Positions 6,195 through 13,008 of a stretch of DNA of 38,194 nt are shown piece after piece. Made by a program: the position numbers and the translations under genes. How positions within the stretch are numbered: the first letter of the stretch is position 1; each line of letters begins with the position of its first letter. The notes below the pieces were generated by a model. That model did no database searches. It saw nothing but the letters and a program-made list of their open reading frames with translations, and was not told where the DNA came from. This DNA is from Microcaldota archaeon (GTDB taxonomy: Archaea; Micrarchaeota; Micrarchaeia; Anstonellales; Anstonellaceae): NCBI GenBank assembly GCA_026396415.1, contig JAPLWX010000049.1, positions 1 to 38,194 on the forward strand, read 5' to 3'.

Positions 6195-6932
6195 TCACTT
6201 TTTCGCGGCTTTCCACATCATCTCGAACTGGTTGCGGTAGCTTTTTGCATTCTCTGCATTCTTCACCACCACTGCAATCGGCGGGTGCGCGGTCCAGATG
6301 ATGAGCATCACGGTGTCCCTGTAAATCATGGTGTCTGTGAGGCTGGCGTTCTCGCGCGGGTGGAACCTTGCCCTGCCATAGTATCCCCTAAGCAGCTCAG
6401 ACTTTTTCACCTTTACCTCTTCGTTGAAGATGACGCGCGAACGGATGCCCATCTTCTTCTTGCGCCTCTGCCACGCGTGCCAGTAGGAGCCCATCACGTC
6501 CACGAACAGCCCCGACACGCCAAAGTCCAGGTATTCCCCGCCAGCGCCTATCTCAGAAAGCATGGCGTCAAGCGTCGTCCGGATGCCTCTCGCACCGGAA
6601 TATACTTCAACATCCTGTTTTTCCTTATTTGCACGCATTATGCCCGAAAGCCTAGGAAGCGCTTCGGACAGCCGCTCCTCTCGCTGCCGGAGTGCATCCA
6701 TCAGCCTTTGCGGCTCTGCCGCGGAGAAATGCCTTTTTTTCGCCTTAATTACTGACGAAACAAGCCCTTTTTCAGCCAGGCGCTGCAGCACCTGGTAGGT
6801 AGTCGCGCGGTGCAGCCCAGCCTTCTTTATCACAGCACCAGCCATGCTTTCGCCTGTTTCAAGGAGCGCAAGGTACACCTTTGCCTCTGCCTCAGATAGC
6901 CCTGACTCAAGAAGTGCCTCAATGTCTGTCAT
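6195..6932 (-). CDS. TrmB-family transcriptional regulator
   Basis: A 245-aa regulator. An N-terminal winged helix-turn-helix (about 1-75) reads LSEAEAKVYLALLETGESMAGAVIKKAG then HRATTYQVLQRLAEKGLV, the standard TrmB fold. A helix linker (80-100) leads to a C-terminal effector domain with LDFGVSGLFVD and a YRDTVMLIIW segment, like PLD-related TrmB sensor domains. Archaeal TrmB proteins control sugar and central metabolism genes. The ATG at 6932 lies inside a palindrome, and an AATATAATAAA TATA box is about 25 nt upstream, so the message is probably leaderless and autoregulated. Ligand unknown; nearby kbl is a possible target. Confidence 0.88.
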   Translation of the reverse strand: MTDIEALLESGLSEAEAKVYLALLETGESMAGAVIKKAGLHRATTYQVLQRLAEKGLVSSVIKAKKRHFSAAEPQRLMDALRQREERLSEALPRLSGIMRANKEKQDVEVYSGARGIRTTLDAMLSEIGAGGEYLDFGVSGLFVDVMGSYWHAWQRRKKKMGIRSRVIFNEEVKVKKSELLRGYYGRARFHPRENASLTDTMIYRDTVMLIIWTAHPPIAVVVKNAENAKSYRNQFEMMWKAAKK

Positions 6933-6953
6933 GTAGTCTTATACAGGACTACA
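6932..6953. promoter_or_regulatory. Palindromic operator at TrmB-like start
   Basis: TGTAGTC (6932-6938) and GACTACA (6947-6953) are a perfect 7-bp inverted repeat with an 8-nt spacer, overlapping the start codon and lying between the TATA box (about 6954-6965) and the gene. This is the right place for autorepression by the encoded regulator. Confidence 0.6.
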
Positions 6954-7011
6954 GTTTATTATATTGCTCCTTAACCACAAAAAACAATAACGAATAACAT
7001 GAGGTGGTTGT

Positions 7012-7569
7012 ATGGTGTCTGAAATAAAGGAAACGCGCGAAACTATCATATCTCCCAAAGAAGCAAAGAAGCTGCTCCCCGTCTTCAAGAAGCTGCGCAG
7101 CGGCCGTGAGCCTTTGCTGGAAGCAATAGTGGTTAAGGCATTTGGCAACTATGAAAAGCCCGACGCCGACAAAGTTTCAGAGGTTTCAGAGCTGCTTCGT
7201 GGTTTTCGGGGCGGCAAACTCATGACAGAAAACAACGGATATGATTATGTGCCTTGGTGCAGCATCGATGAATGCGAGTGGAAGCGGGCATCGCCGCCGC
7301 TGTGGAAAATTTTCTGGAACCTGTTAAGCGGGAAAAAAGAATGGTCTGCAACGTATCGCTATTCTCGGTTTGCCGACGAAATCGACTATGCTCTCAGCAG
7401 GGCGGTATGCGAGGTAGAGCATCCAATCCGGCGCCAAATCAACGAAGAGAGGATAATGCGTAACCAACGTTATCTCAGCATCAACGGTCATTACAGGTTC
7501 GGCCGCCTGGATTTGATCGCCCCGGACAGCACCTCTAGCACTGGCACGCCACCCTGCGAAGCGTTATAA
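7012..7569 (+). CDS. Hypothetical protein, 185 aa
   Basis: Not recognised. It begins with a charged helical segment (SPKEAKKLLPVFKKLRSGRE), has a middle rich in Trp and Cys (VPWCSIDECEWKRASPPLW) and no TM segment or signal peptide. The start ATG at 7012 has GAGGTGG 4-5 nt upstream, a good Shine-Dalgarno site. It is divergent from the TrmB-like gene and could share its regulation. The following DUF2797 gene has its own TATA box inside the end of this frame. Confidence 0.65.
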   Translation: MVSEIKETRETIISPKEAKKLLPVFKKLRSGREPLLEAIVVKAFGNYEKPDADKVSEVSELLRGFRGGKLMTENNGYDYVPWCSIDECEWKRASPPLWKIFWNLLSGKKEWSATYRYSRFADEIDYALSRAVCEVEHPIRRQINEERIMRNQRYLSINGHYRFGRLDLIAPDSTSSTGTPPCEAL

Positions 7570-7570
7570 G
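7564..7570 (+). promoter_or_regulatory. TATA box for DUF2797 gene (leaderless)
   Basis: TTATAAG ends 30 nt before the ATG at 7600, and no Shine-Dalgarno site precedes that ATG. Archaeal transcription starting about 25 nt downstream of the box would give a leaderless mRNA. Confidence 0.55.
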
Positions 7571-7599
7571 CAGTTCGCGCCGTTTCCTTGCCGATAATC

Positions 7600-8364
7600 A
7601 TGCGCCATCTCATACGCTTTTACTCGGGCGAGGGCAAGCCCACCATGTTCTTCCGCGCCCCCACGGGCGAGTTTGGCACGCTTGTGCTAAGTGGGGCGCA
7701 GGACATCAATTTCTCCGACCGGCTCGCCTGCATAGGCTACAAGGCGCCTGACGGCTACCATGAATGCAGGAACGGCGCGATACACACGCGGCAGTGCCCC
7801 ACGTGCTCTGCGCTTGACATGTCCCGCGCCTACACGAAAGGCGATTTCTCAGGCTACCCCCTTGTTTACGAGGAGGCGAAAAAGGAGGAATACGCGCTCT
7901 ACCTTGCAGGCTTTGGCGGCAAAATTACCAAGTGCGGCGTGACGAGGAAGGAGCGGTTCGAGTCGCGCATGCGCGAGCAGGGCGCGGACTTTGGCTGCAT
8001 AATCGCGCAGTTTGCCGGGCCTGACAAAATTTACTGCGCGGAAGCGGCAGTGCAGTCCCGCTTCATGTTCTCGAACTCGGTAAGGATTTCCCAGAAGCTG
8101 CGCCTGCTGGAGTTTGACAGGGGGGAAGCGCGCGAGAACTTCGCAGGCGCCGTGGAGCTTGCCAGGAACTCAAGCGCGGTGCCCGATTTCACGCCCAACA
8201 TAATGGATTTTTCGGAATTTTACCCGCGCGTGAAGAATGCGCAGGAAACGCACACCATAATCGGGGAGATACTGGGCGCGAAAGGCGAGCTGCTGCTTTT
8301 CAAGTCGGAGCTCGGCAGGCATTTTGCAGTGAACATGAGGAAAAAAGTCGGCACTTTCTTCTGA
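7600..8364 (+). CDS. DUF2797 family protein
   Basis: A 254-aa protein resembling DUF2797, an uncharacterised archaeal/bacterial family. It contains a Cys/His cluster (CIGYKAPDGYHEC, then H-x2-QCPTC, about residues 43-70) able to bind zinc, and the family-like KCGVTRKERFESRMREQGA region near the middle, reminiscent of a GIY-YIG-like fold. The ATG at 7600 is favoured over the TTG at 7588 by the leaderless spacing from the TATA box. It converges on the glycosyltransferase gene with 13 bp between. Function unknown; the family name is from memory of the motif layout. Confidence 0.72.
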   Translation: MRHLIRFYSGEGKPTMFFRAPTGEFGTLVLSGAQDINFSDRLACIGYKAPDGYHECRNGAIHTRQCPTCSALDMSRAYTKGDFSGYPLVYEEAKKEEYALYLAGFGGKITKCGVTRKERFESRMREQGADFGCIIAQFAGPDKIYCAEAAVQSRFMFSNSVRISQKLRLLEFDRGEARENFAGAVELARNSSAVPDFTPNIMDFSEFYPRVKNAQETHTIIGEILGAKGELLLFKSELGRHFAVNMRKKVGTFF

Positions 8365-8377
8365 TACCCGTGCCATC

Positions 8378-9091
8378 TCATCTTATCGGCGCATACATTT
8401 TGGCCGGAGTTTTCAGGAAATGAGTGGAGGCGAAATTTTTTGTGTGGAAAAGCGCGAAGTTCAAATAGCCCCATTTGCGGACGCGGCGCATGGAAATGAG
8501 CACGGTCGCCCGCCCCGCATAGGCAAATCTTCCTTGGCGCATCAGCCGCATGCCCAAATCGGTGTCTTCCGATGTCGTCAGGCGCGGATTGAAGCCGCCG
8601 CATTTCCAGTAGGCGTCCGCCCGCGAGGCAACATTGTCCCCGTTGACATAGGCAAGCCCCACGCGGTTGAGCACCGATGCAAAGAAGTTGAGGATTGCCG
8701 CCCCGATCTCCTCCACAAACCTGCCTTCGATGGGCTTTACGCTTCCCACTGCCCACGCCACGCGCTTGTTTTCAAAAGCATCGTAAATGTTCTGCAGCCA
8801 GCCCTGGCAAGGCTCGACATCCGCGCTCATGAAGGCATATATCCTCCCCCGCGCAATCTTTGCCGCCCTGTACCTTCCGCCGGAGGCAGTTCCGAAATTC
8901 TCCTCAACGACGCGCGCGCCATAGTCGCGCGAAATCTTCTGCGTCCTGTCCTTGCTGTGGCCGTCGCCCACGATTATTTCATAGGTGCCGGAAAACTTCT
9001 GGCGCCTTATCGCCGCAAGGCAGGCGCCGATGTACTTCTCCTCATTGTAGGAGGGCACTATCACGGAAACGTCAATCCTTTTTTTTGCCAT
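8378..9091 (-). CDS. Family 2 glycosyltransferase
   Basis: Soluble GT-A fold enzyme (237 aa) expected to move a sugar from a nucleotide donor, for example in N-glycan or surface polymer synthesis. Motifs in order: VSVIVPSYNEEKYIG near the N-terminus, GDGHSKDRT, SADVEP in the DXD position, and SEDTDLGMRLMRQGR near residue 190, which carries the acidic catalytic base. No TM helix is seen. It starts 8 bp after the pantoate kinase-like stop, so the two form an operon. The many secreted proteins in this window with N-x-S/T sites would be plausible end users, but the acceptor is unknown. Confidence 0.88.
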   Translation of the reverse strand: MAKKRIDVSVIVPSYNEEKYIGACLAAIRRQKFSGTYEIIVGDGHSKDRTQKISRDYGARVVEENFGTASGGRYRAAKIARGRIYAFMSADVEPCQGWLQNIYDAFENKRVAWAVGSVKPIEGRFVEEIGAAILNFFASVLNRVGLAYVNGDNVASRADAYWKCGGFNPRLTTSEDTDLGMRLMRQGRFAYAGRATVLISMRRVRKWGYLNFALFHTKNFASTHFLKTPAKMYAPIR

Positions 9092-9099
9092 ATGAGCAC

Positions 9100-9912
9100 C
9101 TACAGCAATTTTGCCCCGTCCTGGGCAGTCTTTGCCTTCATGAGCATAAAAGGCTTGCGCGGAAGGAACATTGGAATGTCTGAAAAAAGGGTGTGCCCAA
9201 GCATTGCCATGCTTGCCCTCTGGTTCGCTCCCATTTCATGCGCGCACCATTCCGCCAAGCATGACTTTTTGGCAAACTGCCTTGATGCAGCCACAAGCCC
9301 ATCCCAGCTCCTGTTCCCGAAAAGCGCGTCAAGCGCCGCAGTGCCTGCAGTGTTCACTTTTTTTTTCCATTCAGCCGATGCAATCACGCTTGATGTCTTT
9401 ATTGGCGTGTAAAATGCGATTTCAATATCCTTTTCCTCGAAAGGCAGCTTCAATGGCGGCTCGGACGGGCTCCTTCGCGCAAGCATGCCGCCTATCGCCT
9501 CGGCATCCACCCCTGACAGGCCGGTGCCGCACTCCACATCCGCATCGTGCGCTATCTTGATGCACTCCTGCCTCGATAGCCCCGCGCCCAGAAGCTCGTT
9601 GAGCGCAAGGGACAATGAAAGCGCGCCTGCCGCGCTCATGCCCAGCCCAAAGCCCACTGGGATTTCTGTTGCGTGCTGTATGTCAAGAAGCCCCGGGCGG
9701 CTCCCCTGCTCCACATAGCGGCGCAGCACGGATTTTGAGACAGGAAGCGCGCCTTCCACCCCGTTCAAGGTTACTGTCGTCCTTCCGCTTTTCCTCTCTG
9801 AAACAGTGGTGGTGAGATTTTTGTCTATGCCAAAGCCCGCGCCGACCGAATCCTTGTCCCCAATCAAGAATAAGCCTGTCAGGTACGCGGGGCAAGACGC
9901 TGTTGCTGCCAT
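9100..9912 (-). CDS. Pantoate kinase-like GHMP kinase
   Basis: A 270-aa GHMP-superfamily kinase that best matches archaeal pantoate kinase, which together with phosphopantothenate synthetase makes 4'-phosphopantothenate for CoA. The N-terminus has PAYLTGLFLIGD and GAGFGIDKNLTT, the phosphate-binding loop is GLGMSAAGALSLSLAL (about 88-103), and DVECGTGLSGVDAEAIGG follows. The start ATG is at 9912. A perfect 8-bp inverted repeat lies just upstream at 9930-9949. Other GHMP enzymes such as mevalonate-pathway kinases are the alternatives. Confidence 0.8.
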   Translation of the reverse strand: MAATASCPAYLTGLFLIGDKDSVGAGFGIDKNLTTTVSERKSGRTTVTLNGVEGALPVSKSVLRRYVEQGSRPGLLDIQHATEIPVGFGLGMSAAGALSLSLALNELLGAGLSRQECIKIAHDADVECGTGLSGVDAEAIGGMLARRSPSEPPLKLPFEEKDIEIAFYTPIKTSSVIASAEWKKKVNTAGTAALDALFGNRSWDGLVAASRQFAKKSCLAEWCAHEMGANQRASMAMLGHTLFSDIPMFLPRKPFMLMKAKTAQDGAKLL

Positions 9913-9929
9913 GGTTTCCCATTGCCCCC

Positions 9930-9949
9930 TGAACCTTCTTAAAGGTTCA
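9930..9949. promoter_or_regulatory. 20-bp palindrome upstream of pantoate kinase
   Basis: TGAACCTT (9930-9937) and AAGGTTCA (9942-9949) form a perfect inverted repeat with spacer CTTA. It lies between the kinase start at 9912 and tRNA-Val at 9969, so it may be an operator for either or overlap the TATA region. Confidence 0.5.
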
Positions 9950-9968
9950 TTTTCAGAAAACCACTGCT

Positions 9969-10040
9969 GGGCCTATAGTCGAATGGTAAGACGTCTGCTT
10001 GACGTGCAGAAGACTCGGGGTTCGATTCCTCGTGGGCCCA
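9969..10040 (+). tRNA. tRNA-Val(GAC)
   Basis: Acceptor GGGCCTA pairs with TGGGCCC, discriminator A at 10040. D arm is GTC/GAC with GG in the loop; the anticodon stem TCTGC/GCAGA holds loop TTGACGT (anticodon GAC); the T arm is CGGGG-TTCGATT-CCTCG. No intron and no encoded CCA. A T-run follows immediately and doubles as the end of the convergent gene at 10041. Confidence 0.95.
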
Positions 10041-10691
10041 CTATTTTTTCTTCACCAATGCCATCACCGGCAGCCCCTGCGTTTCCGAAGGCCGGGTTGC
10101 AATCAGGTTGTCTTCGTAACGGTCGCACCCGGCAAGGAAATTGGCGCTGCAGGAAAGAAGCCCGGCTCCGGCAAATTGCGGATTGGATATCGTGTTGGCC
10201 TTTCCATCCGCGAATGGTTCAAACCGCATCCCTCCCCTAAGGTTGCCGAAACTAAGCGCCCTGCCCCTTCCCTTCATCTCGAAAAAGAAAACATCCCCGT
10301 CCTCAAAACTTTCGGCTTCCTTCCGCCTTGAGTTCAGCAGGCGAAGTGAAGGGGTTTCGTCTTTGTAGAAGAAATGCGGAAGGAGCAGCATTATGTCGAC
10401 TGCGCCCTGGCGCTTTTCATGTATTTCGCATATCATCCTTTTTTCTTTGCCATCTACCTTAAATGTGAACTCCACTGTCTTGCCAAACGGCTTGCCGATG
10501 TCCTCAACAACATACGCCAACCCTTCGCGGCAGGGGAATTTCTCAGAATTTTCCACCCATTTATATGAATAAAAATAATAGTTCATCTCCCGCACGGGCG
10601 CTATCTGCAGCTTTTTACGGTTGGCTGCAAACAGACCTTCGGCCAGGTTGTGGTTTCCTTTCAAAAAAGCGATCTCCCTTGTTGCCTGCAT
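10041..10691 (-). CDS. Hypothetical soluble protein, 216 aa
   Basis: Not recognised. The protein has no TM segment, is rich in aromatic residues (MNYYFYSYKWVENSEKF) and reads as an alpha/beta domain. Its stop codon directly abuts the 3' end of tRNA-Val (10040/10041). The promoter is clear: CTATTTATAAACTATTT at 10722-10738, and GGTGAGG precedes the ATG by about 3 nt. It is transcribed alone, away from dnaG. The frame shows normal codon use throughout, so I regard it as real. Confidence 0.7.
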   Translation of the reverse strand: MQATREIAFLKGNHNLAEGLFAANRKKLQIAPVREMNYYFYSYKWVENSEKFPCREGLAYVVEDIGKPFGKTVEFTFKVDGKEKRMICEIHEKRQGAVDIMLLLPHFFYKDETPSLRLLNSRRKEAESFEDGDVFFFEMKGRGRALSFGNLRGGMRFEPFADGKANTISNPQFAGAGLLSCSANFLAGCDRYEDNLIATRPSETQGLPVMALVKKK

Positions 10692-10822
10692 AGCCTCACC
10701 AGCATTGGATTTCCTGTGGCAAATAGTTTATAAATAGCGCGATAAGACAGGAGAAAAATGGGAAAAGGGAAGAAAAAATAAACGAGAAAGAAAAAAGAAG
10801 AAAACGGCGCAAGCGCGCCAAC

Positions 10823-12199
10823 TCACGTCTTCGTGTGTATGAGCACGCTCGCGGGCTTCCTGAAGACGTTCCCGAGCTTTATGCCGACCAGTATGCCGAT
10901 TTTCTTGTTCTCGGACAGGTCAGCAAGCCTCTGCGTGATGATGCCGTCAAAGACAATGGAGTAAATGTCCCGTTCGTCCTCAAGGGCCTTCATCATCTCG
11001 CGCACCGGCATCTCCTTGGTGGGGGCAAGCTCGGCATTGTAGAAGCGCGCGCGCAGCGTGTTCTCAAGCTCGTCAAGCGAGGCAAGGAGCGCGGGCGGCA
11101 CAGCCGCCGGCTTTTGCGCCACGGGCGCTGCGGATGCAACCTGGGCTGCCACTGGCTGTTCCTGCATTGGCGCCGGGGGCGCCAAGTCCGGCTTGGCCAT
11201 TTCCACAGGCGCTGCCTGCTGCTGCACAGGAGGCTCTGGAAGCGGCGGCATCACATCCTGCCTGTCGTCGCGCCTCTGGCGGTGGCGGTCATCATACCTG
11301 CCTCCGCGGTTGTTCCGGTCGCGCTCGCGCCCGTACGTGGGATACTTGTCCTTCCTGTCCTCGCCCACCTGGCTGATGGGCTGGCTGGTCTCGTAAGGGA
11401 CCTTTGCGCGGAGGCACTTGATGAGCTCCTTCCTTGAAAGCTCCTCCACTTCCTTGCCAACAGGCGCGCGCGCCACAAAGTCAATGTCAGCCACGCGCGC
11501 AAGCTCGTTGAGGATGATGTCCCCTCCGCGGTCGCCGTCAAGGAAAACCGTCACTTCCTTTTCGCGCGCAAGCTTGGCAATCGCGTTGGTGACGTTTGCG
11601 CCCCCCACCGCGACCACGTTTTGCACGTCGTTCTTGAGAAGGTTCAGGACGTCCGCCCTGCCCTCCACTATCACAATGGAATCCATTTTCTCGATGCCCG
11701 GCCCGCAGGGGAGCTTTTCAGGCCCGTATTCCGAAATCTCGGCGACCTTGACTTCCTGGCGCACCATTTCCGAGATTTCCTTGCTCTCGGGTATTTCATG
11801 CATGAGCATGCTCTTGAGCAATGTCTTTGCCCTGTCCACCAATATCTTGCGCTTGGCATTCCTGGTGTCCTCCACCTTCTCAATGCCGATTTTCGCCTCG
11901 CATGGCCCCACGCGGTCCACTGTTTCCAAGGCGGCTGCAAGTATGCAGGTCTCCACCATGTCAAGCGAGGAGGGCAGCTTTATCTTGCCCACGCTCCTTC
12001 CTCCGCGCGGGTTCAAATCGACTTCAATCCTTCCAATCCTCCCATTCTTCTGCAGGTCGCGCAGGTCCAGCTCGTCGCCAAGCAGCCCCTCGGTCTGGCC
12101 GAATATCGCGCCCACCACATCCGGCTTTTCCACCAGCCCGTCAATCTCGAGATTAGCGTAAACCAGGTATTTCACCGTGTCAATGTATGTCTTTCCCAT
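10823..12199 (-). CDS. dnaG: Archaeal DnaG-like protein (TOPRIM)
   Basis: A 458-aa archaeal DnaG homologue, a primase-fold protein found as a stable part of the archaeal exosome. The conserved N-terminal domain (1-165) includes GRIGRIEVDLNPRGGRSVGK. The TOPRIM domain has IVIVEGRADVLNLL (catalytic Glu in VEGRAD, 178-183) and FLDGDRGGD (219-227). After about residue 285 comes a low-complexity Arg/Asp then Pro/Gln/Ala-rich linker, and a C-terminal domain (about 365-458) ends in KIGILVGIKLGNVFRKPAS. ATG 12199 is chosen because GGTG lies just upstream; the GTG at 12208 overlaps that site. It follows the DUF167 gene by 37 bp, likely in one operon. Confidence 0.93.
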   Translation of the reverse strand: MGKTYIDTVKYLVYANLEIDGLVEKPDVVGAIFGQTEGLLGDELDLRDLQKNGRIGRIEVDLNPRGGRSVGKIKLPSSLDMVETCILAAALETVDRVGPCEAKIGIEKVEDTRNAKRKILVDRAKTLLKSMLMHEIPESKEISEMVRQEVKVAEISEYGPEKLPCGPGIEKMDSIVIVEGRADVLNLLKNDVQNVVAVGGANVTNAIAKLAREKEVTVFLDGDRGGDIILNELARVADIDFVARAPVGKEVEELSRKELIKCLRAKVPYETSQPISQVGEDRKDKYPTYGRERDRNNRGGRYDDRHRQRRDDRQDVMPPLPEPPVQQQAAPVEMAKPDLAPPAPMQEQPVAAQVASAAPVAQKPAAVPPALLASLDELENTLRARFYNAELAPTKEMPVREMMKALEDERDIYSIVFDGIITQRLADLSENKKIGILVGIKLGNVFRKPASVLIHTKT

Positions 12200-12236
12200 A
12201 AAATTCACCTTTATTTCCGTTTGCTTCTGCGTTTTT

Positions 12237-12503
12237 TCATTTTTTGCTTTCTTTCATTGCGGCAATTATCCTTTCACGCGGACAATCCGCCGAAAGGGTT
12301 TTCCTTCTGATTTTATGCCCTGCCAGCAATTCAACGCGGCAGGCTAGCGCTTTTTCAAGCTCAGCAAGAAGGAACCGGTTGGCGCGCCCGTCCTCGGGCG
12401 CTTCTGGCACGTCTGCCTTCAGCACGAGTGGCGACTCCGACGCCAATGAGAGGCGAAGCCTCTTCGCGCCAGGGTGCGCGCGGACTGAAAATACCGTTGC
12501 CAT
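12237..12503 (-). CDS. DUF167 (YggU) family protein
   Basis: A small soluble protein of 88 aa. The family pattern is plain: VRAHPGAKRLRL near the start, PEAPEDGRANRFLLAELEKAL in the middle, GHKIRRKTL towards the end. DUF167 proteins are widespread and uncharacterised; the conserved Gly-Arg-Ala-Asn face suggests nucleic-acid or protein binding. ATG 12503 matches the usual N-terminus; a longer frame adds an unconserved MRRRHGFGENA. Upstream partner of dnaG. Confidence 0.82.
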   Translation of the reverse strand: MATVFSVRAHPGAKRLRLSLASESPLVLKADVPEAPEDGRANRFLLAELEKALACRVELLAGHKIRRKTLSADCPRERIIAAMKESKK

Positions 12504-12840
12504 TGCATTTTCTCCGAAACCATGCCTTCTGCGCAAAAGCGCAATGCGGCACGCATTCCATCGAAAAGATTTGCCTGCTCAAGCCGGCATAGCCGGTTGT
12601 TCAGCGGCGATAGGCCGCCCCAGGCGCAATCATGCGCCGGGAAATGAGCGTGAAATCCTTGTGATGCCAGCCCGCGCATGCGCGGGCAGATGATGTTCCT
12701 TCTGTTTGTTTGAAACCGGAAACTTTCTTCCCGGAGCGTTAATATCACTTGTTACAGTGTGCGGCGCGCTGTTGACAGTTGCTTCATAGCCATAGGCTCG
12801 GTCTGCCATCCACGCGCAGCACTCTCTATATGGTTTCAAG

Positions 12841-12859
12841 GGTATATAAAACCCGCACC
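12841..12859 (+). promoter_or_regulatory. Upstream TATA element copy
   Basis: GGTATATAAAACCCGCACC: a strong archaeal TATA box with conserved flank. The same element recurs 90 bp downstream. Each copy is preceded by AAG/AAA. Confidence 0.55.
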
Positions 12860-12930
12860 TTCATTCATTATATCAGAGTCTCAGGGCATAACACTTGAAT
12901 CTATTATCTGTGGTTTAATATGTTAGGAAA

Positions 12931-12949
12931 GGTATATAAAGTCCGCACC
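12931..12949 (+). promoter_or_regulatory. Downstream TATA element copy
   Basis: GGTATATAAAGTCCGCACC differs from the upstream copy at two bases. It is about 70 bp before the ATG at 13009, giving a leader of about 45 nt for the membrane protein gene. Confidence 0.6.
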
Positions 12950-13008
12950 CTCCGGCGCGCCAGCTTCTGAAGGGCATCATTTTATTCCTTCCCCTGCAAA
13001 ATATCACC

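Larger units (their letters stand above)
12504..13008. other. Intergenic region with palindromes and two TATA copies
   Basis: No gene is supported in these 505 bp. From 12580 to 12687 there are four GC-rich inverted repeats: CCGG-type near 12582-12598, GCGGC/GCCGC near 12604-12618, GGCGCA/TGCGCC near 12622-12637, and a perfect 18-bp palindrome of GCCCGCGC arms at 12670-12687. The right part is A/T-rich and holds the promoters for the + strand genes. Confidence 0.6.
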
